Shown one piece after another: positions 1-5,755 of a DNA stretch of 7,666 nucleotides. Within the stretch, counting starts at the first letter, position 1. Each line of letters opens with the position of its first letter. Below the pieces are notes generated by a model. That model searched no databases and was not told where the DNA came from. It worked only from the letters and a program-made list of their open reading frames with translations. This stretch comes from Corynebacterium sp. Its GTDB lineage: Bacteria; Actinomycetota; Actinomycetes; Mycobacteriales; Mycobacteriaceae. The translations under genes were made by a program, and so were the position numbers. The DNA is taken from the NCBI GenBank assembly GCA_030450335.1, contig JAKDIS010000115.1, positions 1-7,666 on the forward strand, read 5' to 3'.

Positions 1-6
1 CCCCAT

Positions 7-72
7 GTCAGCTGAGTCATGCCCCAGGTCAAGAATCGGGCATTTTTGTGCCTGGGGCATGACTCAGCTGAC
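7..72. terminator. 22-bp perfect inverted repeat, probable bidirectional terminator
   Basis: The arms at 7-28 and 51-72 are exact reverse complements over 22 bp and are separated by 22 nt. On the plus strand the loop can pair further (30-35 with 43-48, one G-T wobble), leaving a 7-nt loop at 36-42. The right arm includes the stop codon of the LysR gene (TGA read at 66-64), so the hairpin forms exactly at the end of that gene. There is no long T tract after either arm, which weakens the case for a classical intrinsic terminator, but stem length and position suit an end-of-operon terminator or an mRNA 3'-end stabiliser. A dispersed repeat is the alternative. Confidence 0.7.
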
Positions 73-960
73 GGTGGCCTCCGCCGCGGCGTCGAAGGCG
101 GCAGAGAGCACCGGGGCGGGACGCGAGTCGCGGCGCACCAGCGCGAGATCCAGGCGGACCTCCGGTTCCACGATCGGCAGCGTGGTCAGCCGCGTGGTGC
201 CCACCGCCGGGGCCGGGACCACCACCGCCCACGTGCCGGTGCGTGCCAGGGCCAGCAGCGACTCCACCGAGGTGGCGTCCACCCCCGGGGTGACCTGCAC
301 ACCCGCCTCGCCCATCACCCGGTCGAACTCCTCGCGAGCGACCATGCCGCGCGACAGCAGCGCGGTGGGCAACGACGCCAGCTCGGCGCCGGTGACCTGC
401 CCGCCGAAGCCGTCGAGCAGGCCGGGGCGTCCGACGGCCACGAAGCGGGTGGTGCCCAGGGAGGTGAAGGTGAGGGCGGGGTCGTGGCGTCCGGCGCGGG
501 CGGCGCTACCGTGCGGGTGCACGATGCCGGCGTCGAAGTCGTGGTCGAGCACCCGGGTCACGATCTCCTCGCTGGTCAGCCCGGCGACCAGGTCCACGCG
601 CAGGGCGGGGTGCTCGCCGACGAGGTTGGACACGATGCCGGCGGCCCGGTCCGTGCCGGAGGGGATGGTGCCGAACCGCACCGTGCCCTCGAGGTTGCCG
701 CGCCGGTGGGCCAGGTCGAGGCTCAGGGAGCGTTGCTCGGACAGGATGCGCCGGGCGTAGGCCAGCACGATCTCACCCTCCTGCGTGATCCCCTGGAACG
801 CGGACTTGCCGCGGTTGACCAGTGGGAAGCCGACCTCGGCCTCGAGTTTTCTGATCGCCTCGGACAGGGTGGACGTCGACACGTAGCAGGACGCGGCGGC
901 GTGACCGAAGTGCTGCTCGCGGGCGAGCGCCTCGAAGTAGGTCAGCTGGGTCAGGAGCAT
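64..960 (-). CDS. LysR-family transcriptional regulator, third gene of the mod operon
   Basis: The 298-residue protein has the usual LysR length and layout. An N-terminal winged helix-turn-helix spans about residues 3-62 (opening LTQLTYFEAL, then FGHAAAS, the recognition-helix region STSTLSEAIRKLE, and ITQEGE at the wing end). A co-inducer-binding domain follows from about residue 90 to the end. The ATG at 960 suits the family because conserved LysR starts lie just before QLxYF. It lies 10 nt after the modB stop, and a purine-rich GGAGGAGGAAGG stretch inside the end of modB serves as ribosome binding site, so translation is probably coupled to modB. Position in a molybdate operon suggests control of molybdate uptake or of the divergent moaA gene, but nothing in the sequence identifies the ligand. 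It is not a ModE protein: no molbindin (TOBE) domain is visible. The gene ends inside the hairpin at 7-72. Confidence 0.9.
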   Translation of the reverse strand: MLLTQLTYFEALAREQHFGHAAASCYVSTSTLSEAIRKLEAEVGFPLVNRGKSAFQGITQEGEIVLAYARRILSEQRSLSLDLAHRRGNLEGTVRFGTIPSGTDRAAGIVSNLVGEHPALRVDLVAGLTSEEIVTRVLDHDFDAGIVHPHGSAARAGRHDPALTFTSLGTTRFVAVGRPGLLDGFGGQVTGAELASLPTALLSRGMVAREEFDRVMGEAGVQVTPGVDATSVESLLALARTGTWAVVVPAPAVGTTRLTTLPIVEPEVRLDLALVRRDSRPAPVLSAAFDAAAEATVS

Positions 961-970
961 GTCGTCGACG

Positions 971-1807
971 CTACCCCTTCCTCCTCCTGACCAGTGCGAT
1001 CCCCCCGACCACCACCACGTACAGCCCGATCAGGGTCAGGCACGCCCCCAGCGCCCGGTCCATGTCGTTGGCGCTGAGGCCGAGCTCGACGAGCAGCGGG
1101 ATCGTGCGGGTCTCACCGGCGACGTTGCCGGCGAAGGTGAGGGTGGCGCCGTACTCCGACAGGGCGCGGGCGAAGGAGAGCACCACGCCGACGGCCATGC
1201 CGGGCCACGCCAGGGGCACGAGCACGCGGGTGACCGTCTGCCAGCGGCTCGCACCGTCCAACGCGGCGGCCTCGGTGACCACCGTGGGGATCGCGCGCAG
1301 GGCGGTGGCCGTGGTCGCGACGAAGAACGGCAGGGCGACGAAGACCTGCACCACCACCACGGCCAGCGAGGTGTAGGCCACGTGTAGGCCGAGGCCCTCG
1401 AGCCACTGGCCGACCAGGCCGCGGCGTCCCCAGAAGAACACCAGCGCCAGGCCGGAGACCACCGGGGAGAGCACCAGCGGGGCGAAGATCACGACCTGGA
1501 CCACGTCGCCGCGGCGTGGGAACTGGCGCAGCAGCTCCACCAGCCACAACGACAACGGCAGGCCGAGGACCACGCACAACACGGTGGCCACCAGCGCGGT
1601 GGACAGCGACAGCGTGAGCGACTGGACGGTGGCCGGGTCGGTGACCAGCTCGACGGCCCGGGCCCAGGGGATGTTCAGCAGCAGCGCGACCAGGGGCCCG
1701 AGCAGCAGCAGGACGGCGAGCAGGGCGACACCGGCCACCGCCACCGGCACGGCCGTGACCGCTCGCGAACCGGGACGGGTACCGGTCTTAGGGGGTATCG
1801 AAGCCAT
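971..1807 (-). CDS. modB: Molybdate ABC transporter permease ModB
   Basis: Inner-membrane permease of the molybdate importer: it takes molybdate from ModA and passes it to the cytoplasm, powered by a ModC ATPase dimer. With the chosen ATG at 1807 it has 278 residues, slightly longer than typical ModB because of a polar Pro-rich N-terminus. About six hydrophobic segments are visible. The cytoplasmic EAA loop that docks the ATPase reads EAAALDGASRW (about residues 179-189) and continues to a conserved VPL. The stretch ARALSEYGATLTFAG followed by TRTIPL is typical of ModB/CysT-type permeases. An in-frame GTG at 1825 is an alternative start; neither has a strong Shine-Dalgarno sequence. The start overlaps the end of modA by 20 bp, so coupling is likely. 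No ATPase gene follows; the LysR gene starts 10 nt after this stop. Confidence 0.92.
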   Translation of the reverse strand: MASIPPKTGTRPGSRAVTAVPVAVAGVALLAVLLLLGPLVALLLNIPWARAVELVTDPATVQSLTLSLSTALVATVLCVVLGLPLSLWLVELLRQFPRRGDVVQVVIFAPLVLSPVVSGLALVFFWGRRGLVGQWLEGLGLHVAYTSLAVVVVQVFVALPFFVATTATALRAIPTVVTEAAALDGASRWQTVTRVLVPLAWPGMAVGVVLSFARALSEYGATLTFAGNVAGETRTIPLLVELGLSANDMDRALGACLTLIGLYVVVVGGIALVRRRKG

Positions 1808-2603
1808 AGGTCTCGAGGATCCCACGGGCGGTGTCGGAGGACAGCCACTCGAGGAACTCGCCGGCGACCTCGTTGTCCTGGCCCTCGACGGTCAGCGCCG
1901 CCGGGTAGGCGTTGGGCTCGAGGTCGTCGTCCAGCTCGACGACGGTGATCTCCTCGGAAGTGTTCTTCTGCAGTGCCATGGCGTCGGTGGCGTACATGAA
2001 GCCGGCGTCGACCTCACCGGTGGAGACCTTCGTGGCGACGTCGCTGACGTTGGCTTCCTCGGACACCGTCCAGTTGGCCAGGTCGTAGCCCTTCTCGTCG
2101 AGGAGCTCGTGGGCCAGGGTGCCGCAGGGGACGCCGTCGGCGCAGACCGCCAGGCGCGCATCGGCGGTGGTGGCCAGATCGTCCAGCGCGGTGATGTTCG
2201 CCGGGTTGCCGGGGGCGGTGGCCAGGACGAGTTGGTTGGTGGCGATGACCTCGGGCTCGGCACCGTCGAAGGCGTCGAGGGCGAGGGCGTCGTCCATGTT
2301 CTTCTCGTCGGCGCTGATGAACAGGTCGGCGTCCGCCCCCTGGTCGATCTGCTGGACGAGGGCGGAGGAGCCGGCGAAGTTGTACTCGACCTCGGGGTCC
2401 TCCCCCTGCTCCTCGGCGAAGGCCTCGGCGAGCTCGTCACCGGCGTTGTTCAGCGAGGCCGCGGCGAAGACCTGCACCGGCGAGGTCTCGGAGCCGTCAG
2501 CGTCCTCGGACCCGGAGGTGGAACAGGCCGCGGCGAAGACCAGGGCCCCGGATGCGGCCAGGATGGCCGTGGTGCGAAGGATTCGGGTCGTGAATGCTGC
2601 CAT
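1788..2603 (-). CDS. modA: Molybdate ABC transporter substrate-binding lipoprotein ModA
   Basis: Extracellular binding protein of the molybdate importer, anchored to the membrane by lipid. Of 271 residues, the first 26 form a lipoprotein signal (Arg-containing start, hydrophobic core, lipobox FAAAC with Cys27 as the lipidated residue). The mature part opens with a Ser/Asp/Glu-rich linker and then VQVFAAASLNNAGDELAEAF, the standard ModA opening with an oxyanion-binding Ser in AAASL. FAGSSALVQQI (about 76-86), DLFISAD (93-99) and VDAGFMYATDA (198-208) match the remaining conserved blocks of periplasmic binding protein type 2. Where many homologues have VPAG, this one has VPCG, giving Cys154 and Cys160, which could form a disulphide outside the cell (inference). 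The ATG at 2603 is preceded by GGAAG. Sulphate or tungstate binding cannot be excluded, but moaA and moeA nearby favour molybdate. Confidence 0.93.
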   Translation of the reverse strand: MAAFTTRILRTTAILAASGALVFAAACSTSGSEDADGSETSPVQVFAAASLNNAGDELAEAFAEEQGEDPEVEYNFAGSSALVQQIDQGADADLFISADEKNMDDALALDAFDGAEPEVIATNQLVLATAPGNPANITALDDLATTADARLAVCADGVPCGTLAHELLDEKGYDLANWTVSEEANVSDVATKVSTGEVDAGFMYATDAMALQKNTSEEITVVELDDDLEPNAYPAALTVEGQDNEVAGEFLEWLSSDTARGILETYGFDTP

Positions 2604-2681
2604 TATTCTTCCGTTCTGCCGTGTGGTTCTCCTCTGCCGACGCCGACGGCGCGCATCCTCGTCATGCTAGCCGCGTGCGCT

Positions 2682-2741
2682 CCACGACGCGTGGCCGGGA
2701 ACCACGGGTACCGGCCTGCGCCTCCGGATCCGCGTTCGGAG
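2682..2741. repeat. Cluster of overlapping inverted repeats between modA and moaA
   Basis: CCACG/CGTGG pair at 2682-2686 and 2690-2694. GGCCGG at 2693-2698 pairs with CCGGCC at 2711-2716, and inside it ACC (2701-2703) can pair with GGT (2707-2709), giving about nine base pairs in one interrupted stem. CTCCG/CGGAG pair at 2722-2726 and 2737-2741. The first two helices share 2693-2694 and are mutually exclusive. The region may be an operator cluster or a folded leader; high GC content makes some short inverted repeats expected by chance. Confidence 0.4.
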
Positions 2742-2781
2742 CTGCCACACGCCGGTCATTCACGCACGCACCCCGGTTCAC

Positions 2782-2823
2782 GGTAGACAGGGTGGAGAGA
2801 CAGGTCCGAACGACGGGTCTACC
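2782..2823. repeat. 7-bp inverted repeat enclosing three 13-bp-spaced direct repeats
   Basis: GGTAGAC at 2782-2788 is the exact reverse complement of GTCTACC at 2817-2823. Between and overlapping them, GACAGG at 2786, GACAGG at 2799 and GACGGG at 2812 recur at exactly 13-bp spacing. The array ends at the candidate moaA -10 box (2820-2825) and lies 50-90 bp before the moaA start, where an operator would be expected. No specific regulator can be named from the sequence. Confidence 0.35.
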
Positions 2824-2858
2824 ATGGCAGAACAGCACGATGACAGCCCGACCACCCG

Positions 2859-2868
2859 AAGGAGGAGG
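2859..2868 (+). promoter_or_regulatory. Strong ribosome binding site that decides the moaA start
   Basis: AAGGAGGAGG is the best Shine-Dalgarno sequence in the window. The AAGGAGG core (2859-2865) leaves 8 nt before ATC at 2874. No ATG, GTG or TTG in the moaA frame lies within its reach, so this site is the main argument for translation starting at 2874. Confidence 0.75.
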
Positions 2869-2873
2869 CCCCC

Positions 2874-3941
2874 ATCACCGCAACGCTCGCGTCCACCCGT
2901 CCCGAGGCCGGCCTCCGCCTGACCGACCGCTGGGGACGCACCGCCGACGACCTGCGCATCTCGCTGATCGACAAGTGCAACCTGCGCTGCAGCTACTGCA
3001 TGCCCGCCGAAGGGCTGCCGTGGCTCAAGAAGGACGCGCTGCTCACCGCGGACGAGGCCGTGCGCCTGGCCGACATCGGTGTGCGGGTGCTCGGCGTCAA
3101 GGACATCCGGTTCACCGGTGGTGAGCCGCTGGTGCGCAGGGACCTGGAGGAGATCGTCGCCGGGGTGCGCGCCCGCCACCCGCACGTGCCGATCTCGATC
3201 ACGACGAACGCGATCGGTCTGGACAAGCGGGTTGATGCGCTGGTGGACGCCGGGCTGACCAGGGTGAACGTGTCCCTGGACACCGTGGACCGGCAGACCT
3301 TCGCCGAGGTCACCCGCCGCGACCGTCTGCCGCAGGTCATCGCCGGTCTGGAGGCCGCCAAGGCCGCCGGCCTGGAGCCGGTGAAGATCAACGCCGTGGC
3401 GATGCGCGGGGTCAACGACCACGGCGTGGCCGACCTGGCGCAGTGGTGCCTGGAGCGTGGCTACCAGCTGCGCTTCATCGAGCAGATGCCCCTGGACGCC
3501 GACCACACGTGGGCGCGCGACAACCTGGTCTCCGCCGAGGAGATCCGCGCACGCCTGTCGCAACGCTTCGACCTGGCGTCCGACCCCACCCCGCGCGGTT
3601 CCGCGCCGGCGGAGCTGTGGGAGGTCCGCGACCGCGGCGCCGCGGCGTCCTCCCCCGCGTTGGGGAAGGTGGGCATCATCGCCTCGGTGACGGAATCGTT
3701 CTGCGCGGCGTGCACGCGCACCCGCATCACCGCCGACGGGCGGATCCGGACCTGCCTGTTCTCCCAGCAGGAGACCGACCTGATGCACCTGCTGCGCGGC
3801 GACGCCGACGACGTGGAGGTCGCTCAGACCTGGGCCACGGCCATGTGGGGCAAGCCGCGGGCCTACGGCTCGGACGCGGTCACCCTCAACGACCCGGAGT
3901 ACGTGCAGCCCGAGCGCACGATGAGCGCGATCGGCGGCTGA
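2874..3941 (+). CDS. moaA: GTP 3',8-cyclase MoaA (radical SAM), with apparent ATC start
   Basis: Catalyses the first step of molybdopterin synthesis, radical rearrangement of GTP to 3',8-cyclo-GTP, in the cytoplasm. The radical-SAM cluster motif CNLRCSYC gives Cys35, Cys39 and Cys42 (counted from 2874). TGGEP at about 81-85 is the SAM-binding motif. The C-terminal GTP-side cluster is Cys277, Cys280 and Cys294 (CX2CX13C, with TRTRIT between). The protein ends in the conserved Gly-Gly tail needed for activity. With 355 residues it is full length. The first in-frame ATG (3000) lies after the cluster cysteines and cannot be the start. The frame is closed upstream by TGA at 2841-2843, and no ATG, GTG or TTG lies between. 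ATC at 2874 sits 8 nt after a perfect Shine-Dalgarno sequence; CTG at 2919 is a weaker alternative giving 341 residues. No moaC, moaD or moaE follows; the next gene converges after 13 bp. Confidence 0.93.
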   Translation: MTATLASTRPEAGLRLTDRWGRTADDLRISLIDKCNLRCSYCMPAEGLPWLKKDALLTADEAVRLADIGVRVLGVKDIRFTGGEPLVRRDLEEIVAGVRARHPHVPISITTNAIGLDKRVDALVDAGLTRVNVSLDTVDRQTFAEVTRRDRLPQVIAGLEAAKAAGLEPVKINAVAMRGVNDHGVADLAQWCLERGYQLRFIEQMPLDADHTWARDNLVSAEEIRARLSQRFDLASDPTPRGSAPAELWEVRDRGAAASSPALGKVGIIASVTESFCAACTRTRITADGRIRTCLFSQQETDLMHLLRGDADDVEVAQTWATAMWGKPRAYGSDAVTLNDPEYVQPERTMSAIGG

Positions 3942-3954
3942 GCGGGTCTCGCTT

Positions 3955-4467
3955 CTAGAACCAGCGGATGCGTCCGCGCAGGATACCGCGGTAGGCCACG
4001 GCGGCGAGGGTGACGATCAGGGCACCGAGCATCACCGGGGTGAGCACGAACTCCCAGTGCTCGTGGGAGGTCATCATCACGATCGGCAGCACCGCCGCCG
4101 GCGGGTGCAGGATCCGCAACGCGCACATCAGCATCACCGAGACACCGGTGACCAGGCCGATCGCCCACCAGGACGTGGGCAGCACGTAGTCGGCCAGCAC
4201 CGCCACGACCGCCACCACGAGGTGTCCGCCGAGTACGCTCATCGGCTGTGACACCGGGGCGGCGGGCAGGACGAAGACCAGCACGCAGGACGCGGCGAAA
4301 CCAGCCATGAGCAGAGGATGGCCGATGGCCTCGGTGAGCAGGCCGAGCACGCAGATCACCACGGTCACGGCCGCCCCGGAGACCAGCAGGGCCGCCGGGG
4401 TGAACGTCGGCTGGGTCCTGGTGAAGAACCCGATGAAGGGGTTGTACGGGTCCGGCGGCGTCGACAT
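3955..4467 (-). CDS. HPP-family membrane protein, possible nitrite transporter
   Basis: Small integral membrane protein of 170 residues with about five hydrophobic segments from residue 24 to 160. The signature His-Pro-Pro is at 121-123 in ILHPPAAVLPI, and SQPMSVLGGH (73-82) matches the second conserved block of the HPP family (Gln-Pro followed by Gly-His). HPP proteins of cyanobacteria and chloroplasts have been shown to transport nitrite. Here the gene is third in a narK-moeA unit, 27 nt after the moeA stop, which makes nitrite or nitrate movement a reasonable inference. The ATG at 4467 is the natural N-terminus (MSTPPDPYNPF); no clear Shine-Dalgarno sequence precedes it, so it may depend on coupling to moeA. 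Its end converges on moaA with 13 bp between the stops and no strong terminator visible. Function in actinomycetes is not established. Confidence 0.85.
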   Translation of the reverse strand: MSTPPDPYNPFIGFFTRTQPTFTPAALLVSGAAVTVVICVLGLLTEAIGHPLLMAGFAASCVLVFVLPAAPVSQPMSVLGGHLVVAVVAVLADYVLPTSWWAIGLVTGVSVMLMCALRILHPPAAVLPIVMMTSHEHWEFVLTPVMLGALIVTLAAVAYRGILRGRIRWF

Positions 4468-4494
4468 GCGTACAGGGTACTGCGCGGCCCGGTT

Positions 4495-5712
4495 CTACCG
4501 GTCGAGTGGATAGACCTCCACGAGGGTGCCGGCGGCCAGTGTGGCCCCGGCGGGGACGCGGATCAGGGCGTCGGCGGTGACGGACTGCGCCAGCAGGTGC
4601 GAGCCGGCCCCGCCGACGGGGCGCACGGTCAGTTCGCCGTCGCGCACCTGCGTGCGCCCGCGCAGGTAGCGGTCCTTGTCCGCCAGGCCGTCCTCGGCGG
4701 CGGTGATCCTCGCGGTGACCGCGCAGGACGACTCGCCGAGGGCGGGCGCGACGAAGAGCCGGAAGCTCACCGCCGTGGACACCGGGTTGCCGGGCAGGCA
4801 GATCACCGGCACACCCTCGAAGCGCGCCAGGCCCTGCGGGCCGCCGGGCTGTTGGGCGACGTGGCCGAACCAGGCGCCGGGGGCGTGCTCCAGGGTCTGC
4901 CGGACGACCTCGAACGCGCCGTGGCTGATGCCGCCGCTGGTGACCACGGCGTCCGGCCGCGCCTTGTCGATGGCGGCCGAGAGCGCCGCGCGGAAGGCGG
5001 TGGGGTTGTCGGTGGTCTGCACGGTGCCGGCGACGTCGATGTGGTGGACGTGGCACAGGGCGCGCAGCATCGGCCCGTTGGCGTCGCGGATGGTGGCCGC
5101 CCCGGGCAGCTGCGCCGGTGCGTCCTGCCCTGCGGTGACCTCGTCGCCACCGGTGCAGATCAGGACGCGCGCCGTGCGCGTGACCGGCACGGTGGTGAGT
5201 CCTTGGGCGGCGGCGACGCCGACGGTGCGGGGGTTGACGGTCTCCCCGGCCGGGATGAGCAGGTCGCCGGTGCGGATGTCGGTGCCGCGCAGCCGGACGA
5301 ACTGGGCGTCCGGCGTCTGCGGGACGGTGACGTGGGTGGCACCGAAGTGCGCGGGGGTACACCTCTCCACGGGCACGACGGCGGCGGTGCGTGCGGGCAG
5401 GCGCGCGCCGGTCATCACCGGCACCACGGCGTCCCCCACCGCCCCGCTCGGCAGGACGTCGCGGGGGTCGGCCCCGGCGGCGACGGTGGCGTCCACGGCG
5501 AAGGTACCGCCGGCCAGGTGGGCGGACCCCAGGGCGTAACCGTCCATCTGGGAGTTGTCGAAGCGCGGTGAGTCCTCGACGGCGGTGACGTCCACGGCGA
5601 GGCGACGTCCGAGCGCCAGGGCCGGGTCGACGTGTTCCACGGGCAGTCCGCCGACGAGCGCGCGGACGGCGGCGAGGTGCTCCTCGGGGGTTCGTACGCT
5701 GTGGTTGGTCAC
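4495..5712 (-). CDS. moeA: Molybdopterin molybdenumtransferase MoeA
   Basis: Last enzyme of molybdenum cofactor synthesis: it inserts molybdate into adenylylated molybdopterin (MPT-AMP), releasing AMP. At 405 residues it has the normal length. The N-terminal MoeA domain carries FDNSQMDGYA (51-60), VMTGARLP (99-106) and the RLRGTDIRTGD block (140-150). The central MoCF-type domain has ICTGGDE (185-191), IRDANGPML (208-216) and TSGGISHG (258-265), then CLPGNPVS (305-312). A C-terminal beta domain follows. The start is GTG at 5712; an in-frame stop lies at 5740-5742 and no ATG lies between, so this start is well fixed although its Shine-Dalgarno sequence is poor. The gene begins 43 bp after narK and shares its direction, so it is probably cotranscribed, linking cofactor supply to nitrate use. 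Only one moeA copy is visible; whether the genome has others is unknown. Confidence 0.95.
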   Translation of the reverse strand: MTNHSVRTPEEHLAAVRALVGGLPVEHVDPALALGRRLAVDVTAVEDSPRFDNSQMDGYALGSAHLAGGTFAVDATVAAGADPRDVLPSGAVGDAVVPVMTGARLPARTAAVVPVERCTPAHFGATHVTVPQTPDAQFVRLRGTDIRTGDLLIPAGETVNPRTVGVAAAQGLTTVPVTRTARVLICTGGDEVTAGQDAPAQLPGAATIRDANGPMLRALCHVHHIDVAGTVQTTDNPTAFRAALSAAIDKARPDAVVTSGGISHGAFEVVRQTLEHAPGAWFGHVAQQPGGPQGLARFEGVPVICLPGNPVSTAVSFRLFVAPALGESSCAVTARITAAEDGLADKDRYLRGRTQVRDGELTVRPVGGAGSHLLAQSVTADALIRVPAGATLAAGTLVEVYPLDR

Positions 5713-5722
5713 AGCGGCGACA

Positions 5723-5732
5723 CTACCGGTAG
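5723..5732. repeat. 10-bp perfect palindrome in the narK-moeA gap
   Basis: CTACCGGTAG is a perfect palindrome located 10 bp before the moeA start. The core TACCGGT also occurs at the end of moeA just before the HPP gene (4496-4502) and at the modA/modB junction (1780-1786). It may be a regulator half-site pair or a coincidence. Confidence 0.3.
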
Positions 5733-5755
5733 GAGGCGCTCAGCACTCGTCGTGA

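Larger units (their letters stand above)
2604..2873. promoter_or_regulatory. Divergent modA/moaA control region
   Basis: This 270-bp gap holds no convincing gene. It must carry promoters for modA (leftward) and moaA (rightward). Candidate -10 boxes are TAGCAT, read on the minus strand near 2668, for modA, and TACCAT at 2820-2825 for moaA; neither has a clear -35. Around 2682-2741 lie several short inverted repeats. At 2782-2823 an outer inverted repeat encloses three GACRGG direct repeats spaced 13 bp apart. These could be binding sites for a regulator, perhaps the LysR protein encoded at the end of the mod operon, or RNA structure in a leader. Promoter assignments are guesses from consensus only. 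Confidence 0.45.

Noticed and set aside
1584..2786. 400-codon plus-strand open frame across modA and modB
   Set aside because: It lies antisense to modA and the end of modB, is Gly/Val-rich without recognisable motifs, and arises from high GC content.
2824..2922. Short plus-strand frame from ATG 2824, before moaA
   Set aside because: It runs about 32 Arg/Pro-rich codons out of frame with moaA and has no ribosome binding site of its own; a leader peptide is possible but unsupported.
2778..3788. 336-codon minus-strand open frame opposite moaA
   Set aside because: Antisense to the radical-SAM gene, with no conserved motif or plausible start context.
3940..3977. Terminator between convergent moaA and the HPP gene
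   Set aside because: Only a 4-5 bp stem at 3940-3954 and a 5-bp stem at 3964-3977 inside the HPP coding end are visible, neither with a U tract; too weak to call.
3863..5362. 499-codon minus-strand open frame across HPP and moeA
   Set aside because: It is Arg/Pro/His-rich low-complexity translation in another frame of two clearly real genes on the same strand.
4318..5571. 417-codon plus-strand open frame opposite moeA
   Set aside because: Gly/Ala/Arg-rich shadow of moeA with no domain pattern.
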